From Pukyongia sp. (GTDB lineage Bacteria; Bacteroidota; Bacteroidia; Flavobacteriales; Flavobacteriaceae): DNA of 64,000 nt. The notes beneath the pieces are model-generated. The model ran no database searches. It was not told the origin of the DNA and saw nothing but the letters and a program-made list of their open reading frames with translations. Position numbers and translations under genes: made by a program. Positions 1 to 7,620 of this stretch are shown here, in pieces. The first letter of the stretch is position 1. Every line of letters begins with the position of its first letter. Where the stretch lies: assembly GCA_030148705.1 (NCBI GenBank), contig JASBSY010000002.1, positions 28,784 to 92,783 of the forward strand, written 5' to 3'.

Positions 1-1038
1 GAATCCCTTTCCTCAAAGATATTCGTCTCATTCGTGGAAGACACTTTGTCGCTTAGCAGGATTGACAGCCTGCTTGGCCTGGAACTTGCGCGAAAGAACA
101 TTAAGATCGATTACGGGATGAGCTATGAAGGAATCATGGGACTCACACAAAAGATACGTCCGGAGGCCATTGATCGGTCTAAACTGGAAACACAGTCGCG
201 TTCGCCTTTTGTGTTTCACGACAATATAATTCGGATCCATTTCAGCAATATTACCTTCACCATCCTGAAGAAGAACCTGCTGGGGATATTGTTATCGTTC
301 TTGCTGCTGGGTGCCGTGATTGCCTGTTTGCTGTATTTGCTGGGGATTATCAATAAGCAAAAGCAACTGGCAGAAGTAAAGAACGACCTTATTAATAATA
401 TCACCCACGAATTCAAGACCCCTATAGCCACGATTGGGGTCGCCATGGAAGCAATCCGGGATTTTAATGAGAGTGGCGATATGAAAAAGAACCAACGGTA
501 TGCAAAAATTTCGCAGGAACAGGTGGACAAACTAAACAACATGGTGGAAAAGCTGCTGGAAACAGCAACCCTGGACAGCGAAAAACTCGCCCTGAATTTT
601 GAGGCAGTGGATCTTGTGGATTTGCTTCGAAGGGCCTCTAACAAAGATGGAATTTCACAATCACCCTACCAGATCGTCTTTAACTCCTCCGAGGAGGAAA
701 TACCCTATAGTGTAGATGTTTTTCACTTCGAAAATGCCATTAATAACATCATAGACAATGCGATAAAGTACGGAGGAGATGAGATTTCGGTTGGAATAGA
801 AAAGCGGAAAGAAGGCATTAGGATTGCGATAAGCGATAACGGCAATTCCCTTTCAGAAACGCATAAAAAACAAATCTTCGAAAAGTTCTACAGGGTTCCT
901 AAGGGAAACACTCACGACGTAAAGGGCTTTGGAATCGGGCTTTACTACACAAAAAAGATCATAGAAAAGCACGATGGCACTATTACCTTACATCTTGACG
1001 CACTCACTACATTTGAAATAATTTTGCCACATGTCTAA
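1..1038 (+). CDS. Sensor histidine kinase, 5' end outside window
   Basis: C-terminal part of a membrane sensor histidine kinase. The frame is open from base 1, so the true start lies upstream; a GTG at 34 is only an internal codon. Visible order: about 90 residues of probable extracytoplasmic sensor, one strongly hydrophobic membrane segment (about codons 93-116), a HisKA helix with the H-box THEFKTP (phospho-acceptor His at codon 406-408), then an ATPase domain with N-box NNIIDNAIKYG, a DNG motif and the glycine box GFGIGLYYTKK. It should autophosphorylate and pass phosphate to the response regulator downstream, whose ATG overlaps its last 8 bases. The stimulus cannot be inferred because the sensor is incomplete. 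Confidence 0.93.
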   Translation, partial: ESLSSKIFVSFVEDTLSLSRIDSLLGLELARKNIKIDYGMSYEGIMGLTQKIRPEAIDRSKLETQSRSPFVFHDNIIRIHFSNITFTILKKNLLGILLSFLLLGAVIACLLYLLGIINKQKQLAEVKNDLINNITHEFKTPIATIGVAMEAIRDFNESGDMKKNQRYAKISQEQVDKLNNMVEKLLETATLDSEKLALNFEAVDLVDLLRRASNKDGISQSPYQIVFNSSEEEIPYSVDVFHFENAINNIIDNAIKYGGDEISVGIEKRKEGIRIAISDNGNSLSETHKKQIFEKFYRVPKGNTHDVKGFGIGLYYTKKIIEKHDGTITLHLDALTTFEIILPHV

Positions 1039-1714
1039 CAACACAAAGATACTGTTAGCCGAAGACGAACCTTCCCTGGGCCAGATCGTACAAGAAAGTC
1101 TGGAAACCCGTGGCTACGAGGTGCGCCTCTGTAAGGATGGTATTCAGGCAGAAGCGGCTTTCCGGGAGTTTGCTCCCGCATTGCTTGTACTGGATGTAAT
1201 GATGCCTAAACTCGACGGGTTTTCGCTTGCGAGAAAAATACGCAAGGAGGACAACGATATCCCCATAATTTTTTTGACGGCAAAATCGCAAACCCGCGAC
1301 GTGGTGGAAGGATTTAATCTGGGTGCAAACGATTACCTGAAAAAACCATTCAGCATGGAGGAACTGATCGTGCGTATTGAAAACCAGTTGAGTAAAAAGA
1401 ATCTTATAAGTGCCGAGGCTGAATGTGTGATTGGACGTTATACTTTTGAACCAAAGAACCAGTTATTGATATTCCAAAGCGAAGCGGCAGTGCAACTTAC
1501 ACATCGTGAATCGGAGTTGTTATACCACCTCCATCAGACTAAAAATGAAGTGCTGGACCGCTCCTTTATCCTGAAGAAGTTATGGAAGAACGACGATTTT
1601 TTCAGTGGCCGAAGCATGGATGTGTTTATCAGTAAACTGCGGAAAAAGTTAGCACGCGACCCCAATGTACAAATCGTAAACGTTCGCGGCTACGGCTACA
1701 AACTAATTTGCTGA
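1031..1714 (+). CDS. OmpR/PhoB-family response regulator
   Basis: 227-residue two-domain response regulator. The N-terminal receiver has the acidic pair EDE near residue 11, the phospho-accepting Asp in LVLDVMMPKLDG, the Thr of FLTAKS and the Lys of YLKKPF. The C-terminal half is a winged-helix DNA-binding domain of OmpR type (LTHRESELLYHL, then the recognition region SMDVFISKLRKKL and the wing NVRGYGYKL). It is cotranslated with the kinase upstream through the 8-base overlap and is its probable partner. The targets are unknown. An exported protein follows 31 bases later and may be in the same transcript. Confidence 0.95.
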   Translation: MSNNTKILLAEDEPSLGQIVQESLETRGYEVRLCKDGIQAEAAFREFAPALLVLDVMMPKLDGFSLARKIRKEDNDIPIIFLTAKSQTRDVVEGFNLGANDYLKKPFSMEELIVRIENQLSKKNLISAEAECVIGRYTFEPKNQLLIFQSEAAVQLTHRESELLYHLHQTKNEVLDRSFILKKLWKNDDFFSGRSMDVFISKLRKKLARDPNVQIVNVRGYGYKLIC

Positions 1715-1745
1715 TTTCTTCGTTGCTTTTTGTATATTGTTTTTT

Positions 1746-2540
1746 ATGAAAGGCCCTCTTTTGGTTTTACTGCTTTGGTGTGTTACAGCTCCTGCCCAGT
1801 TGTGGAACGAAGTCACCACTACTCCCCTGATCGCCGACAGCTTTGAAGGTATCGACACCTATAACAATGTATACTATATCAGAGATATGGTGTTATATAA
1901 AACCGGGGTGCAGGGGCGTTACGAATTCCGGGATTACCAACTGGGGCCAATAAGTACGGTAGATATTATCAACCCTTTGAACATCGTGCTGTTCTACGAA
2001 CAGGTGAACACGGTGATTTTACTGGACAACAGGCTGAATGAAATCGAGCGAATAAATTTCAATACCCTTCCCGAATTTATCAATATAAGTGCAGCTAAAA
2101 ACGCTGGAAATAACAGGTTGTGGATCTTTAACGTAGATTCCCAGCAACTGGAGTTATACAATTACAGAAGCGGATTAAAAACAGCTATTTCCCAACCTCT
2201 AAGCGGGAACTTTGAAGCTTTGGTTAGCGATTTCAACTACTGTTATGTGTTAACGGAAAACAGCCTCCTGAGTTATAATGTCTATGGCAGTTTTCTGAAT
2301 GAGATCGCATTGGAAGGATGCCGCAACATTTCGCTCTTTAACGATCGGATTTTTGTGGTGACCGAAGCAGAAAATATAATGATAAAAAAGGGATTCAGTG
2401 AAACTGAAGTGCAGTTTGAAGCCTTAAAGCTTCCGCTCCCCGAAAACAGCATAAAAGACTTGCAGCTTACGCAGGATTTCCTGTATATTTATGACGGAAA
2501 TAACATCCGTGGCTTTTCACTAACCAAACCAAAGAAGTAA
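1746..2540 (+). CDS. Exported protein of unknown function
   Basis: 264 residues from the ATG at 1746; a TTG nine bases earlier is possible but would add only MFF before the signal sequence. The N-terminus (MKGPLLVLLLWCVTAPAQ) is a clear Sec signal peptide without a lipobox, so the product should be periplasmic or outer-membrane associated. The rest is a string of short beta-like segments alternating hydrophobic and Asn/Asp turns (for example RLWIFNVDSQQLELYNYRSG), which suggests a beta-propeller, but I recognise no named family. It ends 5 bases before the deoxynucleoside kinase gene, so the two are probably cotranscribed; that linkage gives no functional clue by itself. Confidence 0.8.
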   Translation: MKGPLLVLLLWCVTAPAQLWNEVTTTPLIADSFEGIDTYNNVYYIRDMVLYKTGVQGRYEFRDYQLGPISTVDIINPLNIVLFYEQVNTVILLDNRLNEIERINFNTLPEFINISAAKNAGNNRLWIFNVDSQQLELYNYRSGLKTAISQPLSGNFEALVSDFNYCYVLTENSLLSYNVYGSFLNEIALEGCRNISLFNDRIFVVTEAENIMIKKGFSETEVQFEALKLPLPENSIKDLQLTQDFLYIYDGNNIRGFSLTKPKK

Positions 2541-2545
2541 GATTT

Positions 2546-3166
2546 ATGCACGTTGCCATTGCAGGAAACATAGGTTCCGGAAAAACTACCTTAACCCGTT
2601 TACTAGCCAAACACTACAAGTGGAAAGCCCATTACGAAGATGTGGAGGACAACCCTTATCTGGATGACTTTTACAACCAGATGGAACGCTGGAGTTTTAA
2701 CCTCCAGATCTATTTTCTCAACAGTCGTTTCAGGCAAATCCTCGATATCCGTGAAAGCGGAAAGAATATCATCCAGGACAGGACCATTTACGAGGACGCC
2801 TACATTTTCGCTCCCAATCTACACGCCATGGGCCTGATGACCAATCGCGACTATGAGAACTACCGTTCCCTCTTTGATCTTATGGAAAGTGTTACTGAAG
2901 GGCCGGACCTCTTAATTTACCTGCGCAGCAGCATTCCAAACCTCGTTCAGCAAATACACGCCCGGGGCAGGGAGTATGAGAACAGTATCAGTATTGATTA
3001 TCTCAGCCGGTTGAACGAACGTTACGAAGCCTGGATCCAGCAATACGACAAGGGCAACCTAATTGTATTCGACGTAGACAACATAAATTTTGTGGACAAC
3101 CCCGAGCATCTCGGCCTGGTTGTAAGCAAGATCGATGCAGAGATTCACGGCTTATTTAAAACTTAA
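2546..3166 (+). CDS. Deoxynucleoside kinase
   Basis: 206-residue cytosolic kinase that phosphorylates deoxynucleosides (dA/dG-type in related bacteria) for dNTP salvage. It starts directly with the P-loop GNIGSGKT (residues 7-14), followed by the acidic substrate-binding segment HYEDVEDNPYL, the catalytic DRTIYEDAYIF motif and the arginine lid ARGREYENSI. Length fits the family. The substrate preference cannot be read from sequence. A second copy of this kinase family is fused to FolK at 38189-39319, so the genome has at least two deoxynucleoside kinases; that one ends in the same type of C-terminal domain. Cotranscribed with the exported protein upstream. Confidence 0.93.
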   Translation: MHVAIAGNIGSGKTTLTRLLAKHYKWKAHYEDVEDNPYLDDFYNQMERWSFNLQIYFLNSRFRQILDIRESGKNIIQDRTIYEDAYIFAPNLHAMGLMTNRDYENYRSLFDLMESVTEGPDLLIYLRSSIPNLVQQIHARGREYENSISIDYLSRLNERYEAWIQQYDKGNLIVFDVDNINFVDNPEHLGLVVSKIDAEIHGLFKT

Positions 3167-3213
3167 CATTTCACTCACATATTATCGTCTATTTTGTGGT
3201 TATTTTGCCTCGA

Positions 3214-5259
3214 ATGGCAAAGCTGTACAACACAAAATACTATCACCGGGATCTTTCCTGGTTGCGATTTAACCATCGCGTACTTCAGGAGGCTGCAGAC
3301 AATCGGAATCCGTTGTACGAACGCATCAAATTTTTAGCAATCTTCTCTTCCAATCTTGACGAATTCTTCAGGGTAAGAGTATCCGATATCCGCCAGATAA
3401 AACACCTGGATAAGCCGCTTCGGAAAAAATTAATCACCAAACCCAACAAGGTTCTAAGGGAAATACGCAAACAGGTGGATATTCAGCAGGAAGAATTTGG
3501 CCGTATTTTCAACGAGCAGATCATCCCAGAGTTGAAAATGAACGACATTTACCTTATAAACGACAAGGAATTCTCACCATCGCAAAAGGAAATAGTAAAA
3601 TCCTATTATCGTGAAAACCTGGCCGACGAATTAAAAGTAGATCGTATTAGGGTCCCAACTAAAAATCCGGTGTTTATCGAAAATGAAGCCTTGTACCTGG
3701 TAGGGTTTATTTCGGAAGACGAATTTATCCTGGTGCAGGTCCCTAAATCGGTGCCACGCTTCTTTTGTTTTCCGAAGCAAAACGGCAAATACCATATCAC
3801 CTTTATTGATGACATCATAAAGTATATGCTGAAGCAGAAATCTGAAATCGGCGCAAAGGTGTCATTCCACGAGATCAAGAAGTCGCGCGATGCGGAATTA
3901 TACATAGAAGATGAGTTTTCGGGGAATTTAAAGACCAAGGTGGAAGAGGCGTTAAGACGGCGGGAAACGGGCCAGGCTACACGATTTTTGGTTGATGAAT
4001 CCATGCCGAAAAAACAGCAGCAAGTACTCATGAAAGCGCTTGATGTATCGGATGCTGATATCATCCAGGGTGCCAGGTATCATAACTTCAGGGATTTCTT
4101 TAAGTTTCCCAATCCAACAAATAAAGACCTGAAAATCGAGCCGCTTGAGCCACTGCCACATCCTGTACTGGCCAATTGTGAGAATATAATGGAGGAGCTG
4201 GATAAGAAAGACCAGTTGTTACACTTCCCGTATCAATCCTTCGAGCCGCTGATCAGGTTTATCGAACAGGCAGCTGAAGACCCCGAGGTTACTAAACTGA
4301 AGATCACTATTTACAGGGCTGCGGAAGAATCCAGGCTGAATGATGCCATTGCCAGAGCAGCAAAGAACGGCAAACAGGTGGTTGTCTTTATTGAGGTAAA
4401 GGCGCGGTTCGACGAGGTGAACAATCTAAAATGGGGGGAGATCTTCAAGGAGCAGGGTGCCAAGGTAATTTACAGTTTTCCGGCTATTAAAGTACATTCG
4501 AAGATATTCTACGTGGAAAAGGAAACCGATAAAAAGATCAGGAAATACGCTTATATAGGCACAGGTAATTTTAACGAGGATACCGCCAAAATATACACCG
4601 ATTTCGGTTTGTTCACCTCCAACAAAGAGATCGCCGATGATATCGACAAGGTATTCGGAGTGCTTGAAGGAACCATCATTCTACCCAGGCCCGAGAATTT
4701 ACTAATTGCCCCCTTCACACTGCGCGAAACCTTTACGGCCCGTGTGAAACAGGAGATTAGGAATGCCCAATCGGGCAAGGATGCTTTCATTATCGCAAAG
4801 ATGAACAGCCTGGAGGATGAAAAAATGATCGATCTTCTCTACGAAGCAAGTAAGGCAGGAGTAAACATTAAACTCATTGTAAGAGGAATCTGCTGTCTTA
4901 TTCCCGGTGTGGAAGGCCAGAGTGAAAATATAGAGATCATCAGTATTATCGACAGGTTCCTGGAGCACGGCCGGGTATTTATCTTTGGAAACGACGGCGA
5001 CCCCCTTTACTTCATTGGGTCTGCAGATTGGATGAAGCGAAATCTAAATCACAGAATAGAAGTGGTTACTCCCGTTTTGGATGAAAATATAAAAACAAAG
5101 CTCCGCCAAATAATCGACATCCAGCTTAAGGATAATTCGAAGGCCAGGATCTTAGATGATTCTCAGGCCAATGAGTATCGGTCGAATAATAAAACACCGC
5201 TGCGATCGCAATACGCCATATACGATCATTTCAGAGAAGAACTCAACTCCTGGCGATAA
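3214..5259 (+). CDS. ppk1: Polyphosphate kinase 1
   Basis: 681 residues from the ATG at 3214; the frame is open to a GTG at 3196, but the family begins with the region YHRDLSWLRFNHRVLQEA just after the ATG. PPK1 reversibly transfers the ATP gamma-phosphate to inorganic polyphosphate at the inner membrane or cytosol. The N-terminal helical domain, a head domain and two phospholipase D-like catalytic domains are all present, with the HKD-type motifs around VHSKIFYVEK (autophosphorylated His) and YIGTGNFNEDTA, then RGICCLIPG and LEHGRVFIFGN in the second C-terminal domain. Length is normal. The 3' end overlaps by 17 bases the convergent App1-like gene, so the two are unlikely to share a terminator. 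Confidence 0.97.
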   Translation: MAKLYNTKYYHRDLSWLRFNHRVLQEAADNRNPLYERIKFLAIFSSNLDEFFRVRVSDIRQIKHLDKPLRKKLITKPNKVLREIRKQVDIQQEEFGRIFNEQIIPELKMNDIYLINDKEFSPSQKEIVKSYYRENLADELKVDRIRVPTKNPVFIENEALYLVGFISEDEFILVQVPKSVPRFFCFPKQNGKYHITFIDDIIKYMLKQKSEIGAKVSFHEIKKSRDAELYIEDEFSGNLKTKVEEALRRRETGQATRFLVDESMPKKQQQVLMKALDVSDADIIQGARYHNFRDFFKFPNPTNKDLKIEPLEPLPHPVLANCENIMEELDKKDQLLHFPYQSFEPLIRFIEQAAEDPEVTKLKITIYRAAEESRLNDAIARAAKNGKQVVVFIEVKARFDEVNNLKWGEIFKEQGAKVIYSFPAIKVHSKIFYVEKETDKKIRKYAYIGTGNFNEDTAKIYTDFGLFTSNKEIADDIDKVFGVLEGTIILPRPENLLIAPFTLRETFTARVKQEIRNAQSGKDAFIIAKMNSLEDEKMIDLLYEASKAGVNIKLIVRGICCLIPGVEGQSENIEIISIIDRFLEHGRVFIFGNDGDPLYFIGSADWMKRNLNHRIEVVTPVLDENIKTKLRQIIDIQLKDNSKARILDDSQANEYRSNNKTPLRSQYAIYDHFREELNSWR

Positions 5260-6253
5260 AGCCATTTTCCCTGGCGTGGGCAATTGCGTCTTCGCTCGTT
5301 TCAACCAGTAGTGCAGGTGTGGTCTTGTAGGATTCGAATAGGCCCTTAATTCGCAGCATCTTCTTCTTATGCCTAACCGACCGAAGATAGATGGCTTTGA
5401 TCCTTTGGGGGTATTGCTCTGCGATTTCGATGTAGATATCTGCGTCGTGTTCACCACTATCTCCTATAAGAATAAACGGCAACTCCGGGTAGGTTTCTAA
5501 AATATCGAGAATCTCCCGCTGTTTTTGGGGTTTTTCATCAGGCTGCTTCTTTCGAAAGGGCATAGGAAGGTTTCTAAGGAGTACCGGCCCCTTTGGAAAA
5601 TTGTTTGCCTTGAGAAATACTTCGAGGTATCGGTACATATTCCACGGACTATGACTTACATAGAAAACAGGATTCGCTCGTCGCCCATCGTGACCGCGAT
5701 GCAGCAACTGATAGAATTCGGCTGCCCCTTTTAAGGGCGATCGGCCCTCCGCATTTTTAAAGAATGTATTCATCAGGAGTTTTAATTTTAAGAAGGATGT
5801 AACCCCGGTATGCAGGATGGTGTCGTCTATATCGCTAATTACCCCGAAAGTTGCATCAGGAGAGGGGATTAACATAGCTGCCGGAAACTTATTGTCGTTA
5901 TTGATCACCCAGTCCGGCCGACGGGAATCGAAGGCCAACTCACACTGCAACCAGCCTTCTTCATTAGAGATCTCCGTCAGGCCGGAGGCAGTTTCCTTTA
6001 TTTTGAAATATCCGTGTTTATCGGTTTCAGTATAATAGACCGTGTCATCGGGAAGCGTAATCTTCAAGGTGGTAAAACGAACCTCATCTGCCTCAAAACG
6101 CTTTATGGAATTCTTCAGTAATCCGAAGAAACTATCTTTGGTGAGATCGATATTCTCATCCTCCAGAGCTCTTCCGCGAAGGTAAAAGGACGTACCGGTG
6201 CCGTAACTCTGGAAGGCTATAATTTGTAATGGGTCTTTTTTGAACCAACCCAT
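5243..6253 (-). CDS. App1-like phosphatidate phosphatase (DUF2183)
   Basis: 336-residue protein of the App1/DUF2183 family, HAD-type enzymes which in yeast dephosphorylate phosphatidic acid; the bacterial substrate is not established. The HAD nucleophile motif appears as VISDIDDTILHTG in mid-protein (DxDxT), followed by a core with YVSHSPWNMYRYLE and the acidic motif FILIGDSGEHDADIY typical of the family. The first 120 residues form a beta-rich domain. No signal peptide, so cytosolic. The gene starts one base from the end of the MgtC/DUF4010 gene and both read leftward, so they form an operon. Family assignment is firm, substrate only inferred. Confidence 0.9.
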   Translation of the reverse strand: MGWFKKDPLQIIAFQSYGTGTSFYLRGRALEDENIDLTKDSFFGLLKNSIKRFEADEVRFTTLKITLPDDTVYYTETDKHGYFKIKETASGLTEISNEEGWLQCELAFDSRRPDWVINNDNKFPAAMLIPSPDATFGVISDIDDTILHTGVTSFLKLKLLMNTFFKNAEGRSPLKGAAEFYQLLHRGHDGRRANPVFYVSHSPWNMYRYLEVFLKANNFPKGPVLLRNLPMPFRKKQPDEKPQKQREILDILETYPELPFILIGDSGEHDADIYIEIAEQYPQRIKAIYLRSVRHKKKMLRIKGLFESYKTTPALLVETSEDAIAHARENGFIARS

Positions 6254-6254
6254 A

Positions 6255-7526
6255 CTAAAAGAACCAGTTTTCCGGCCAGAGCCACATTAATAACAAACCT
6301 GAAGCTATAGAAATCCCAAAGGAGATAGCGATCCATTTACCCAGTTTAGGGGTTCCCAGGACCGCCGCCATCACCCCTTTGAAGGCCAGGTTCGACAAAG
6401 AGGCAAGTAAAATAAGCCGCCAGCCCGTGGAAGTTTCCAGGCCGTTACTACGCATTAAATTAGAAAGGGATAAAGTGATGGCATCAACATCTGTAAGTCC
6501 GCTGATAATGGCGACCACATACAAAGCGTTGTTGCCAAACTCCTCTTTGGTGAAAGCCACTGCAAGGAGGATAAGTCCGTATAGCAAACCGAATATCAGC
6601 GCACTTTTAAACTGTGCAGGGTTTTTAGGTTCGGGCATTTCGTCGCCTTCTTTGTCCTTATTGATAAGATAGAATAAGCCAACACAAAGGAGGGCCATAA
6701 TTACAAACTCAACGATGAGAGGCGGTAATACTTCGGGCAACTTTTCGGGAACGACTACTCCAACTTCTATCATTATTCTTACCAGGGCAATTGCCGAAGC
6801 CGCAGTTATCACAAAGGCTGCAAGTTTATCGATATTCTTCGCATTGGCTGTCTTCCTGGCATAGCTCACGGTAGTCGCCGTACTGCTGATGAGTCCACCC
6901 AGTATACCGTTCGAGATAATTCCCACCTTCTTGCCTACGAACTTATAAATGAAATAACCCACAACGCTGATTCCCACTATAAGGGTTACCATAAACCAAA
7001 TATTACGCGGATTTAGCACATCCAGCGGGCCGTAGGTCTCATTAGGTAAAATAGGAAGGATAACCAGGGAAATCCCGGCAAAGGTCATTATCGCTGCGAG
7101 CTCCTTGTCCTTCAGCGAATCGATAAAATCGTGGAGATGTTCCTTTATGTAGAGGAGGATTGCCAGCGCACCCCCAACCACAACGCCCACCACCTGACTA
7201 CCCAACACCAGGTAAGCTCCTATTGCGAACATCAGCAAGGCCGCTACTTCGGTAGTCTGACCTATGTCGGGCTTTGCCTTTCCTTTACTATTGACAATAT
7301 TGGCCGCGACCATCAATGCGGTGATAGACAACCCGATTACGGGAAGGATAAAGGGATTGTCGTATTCTCTTGTAAGAAATCCGGAAACTACTCCCAGGAT
7401 GGAAATAAGGGTGAAGGTTCTAACTCCGGCGATCTTGTTATCATTGCTCTCCCGCTGGAGACCAACCAACATGCCAAGTCCAAAGGCAATACCCAGTGTA
7501 ATAAAGTCTTCGTAGTTCATCGTCAT
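6255..7526 (-). CDS. MgtC/SapB and DUF4010 membrane protein
   Basis: 423-residue integral membrane protein. The N-terminal 130 residues are an MgtC/SapB-type domain (LGIAFGLGMLVGLQRES, then GVRTFTLISILGVVSGFL); the rest is the DUF4010 domain, with many hydrophobic helices and a soluble loop at KDKEGDEMPEPKNP. MgtC proteins are linked to Mg2+ limitation and virulence in enterobacteria, but the transport or regulatory role of this longer form is unknown. Two ATG codons lie at 7526 and 7520; I cannot choose between them. The gene follows a strong terminator for the upstream pyrophosphatase and leads an operon with the App1-like phosphatase. Confidence 0.9.
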   Translation of the reverse strand: MTMNYEDFITLGIAFGLGMLVGLQRESNDNKIAGVRTFTLISILGVVSGFLTREYDNPFILPVIGLSITALMVAANIVNSKGKAKPDIGQTTEVAALLMFAIGAYLVLGSQVVGVVVGGALAILLYIKEHLHDFIDSLKDKELAAIMTFAGISLVILPILPNETYGPLDVLNPRNIWFMVTLIVGISVVGYFIYKFVGKKVGIISNGILGGLISSTATTVSYARKTANAKNIDKLAAFVITAASAIALVRIMIEVGVVVPEKLPEVLPPLIVEFVIMALLCVGLFYLINKDKEGDEMPEPKNPAQFKSALIFGLLYGLILLAVAFTKEEFGNNALYVVAIISGLTDVDAITLSLSNLMRSNGLETSTGWRLILLASLSNLAFKGVMAAVLGTPKLGKWIAISFGISIASGLLLMWLWPENWFF

Positions 7527-7546
7527 ACCAAGATACTATAAAAACA

Positions 7547-7586
7547 AAAAAATTCCTCTCGAGAAATCGTCTCAAGAGGAATTTTA
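7547..7586 (-). terminator. Rho-independent terminator of hppA
   Basis: Hairpin with an outer stem AAAATTCCTCT/AGAGGAATTTT, one mismatch and an inner GAGA/TCTC stem around a 5-base loop. Reading leftward it is followed by a T-rich tail (TTTTTTTGTTTTT), so it should end the transcript of the pyrophosphatase gene 35 bases after its stop. It sits just upstream of the DUF4010 gene, making that gene a separate transcription unit. Confidence 0.85.
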
Positions 7587-7620
7587 ATTCTTATTTAACT
7601 ATTTTAAAGTGACTATTTCC

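Noticed and set aside
3606..4064. 152-codon minus-strand frame in ppk1
   Set aside because: Lies wholly within a conserved catalytic gene and has Ser/Phe-rich antisense composition.
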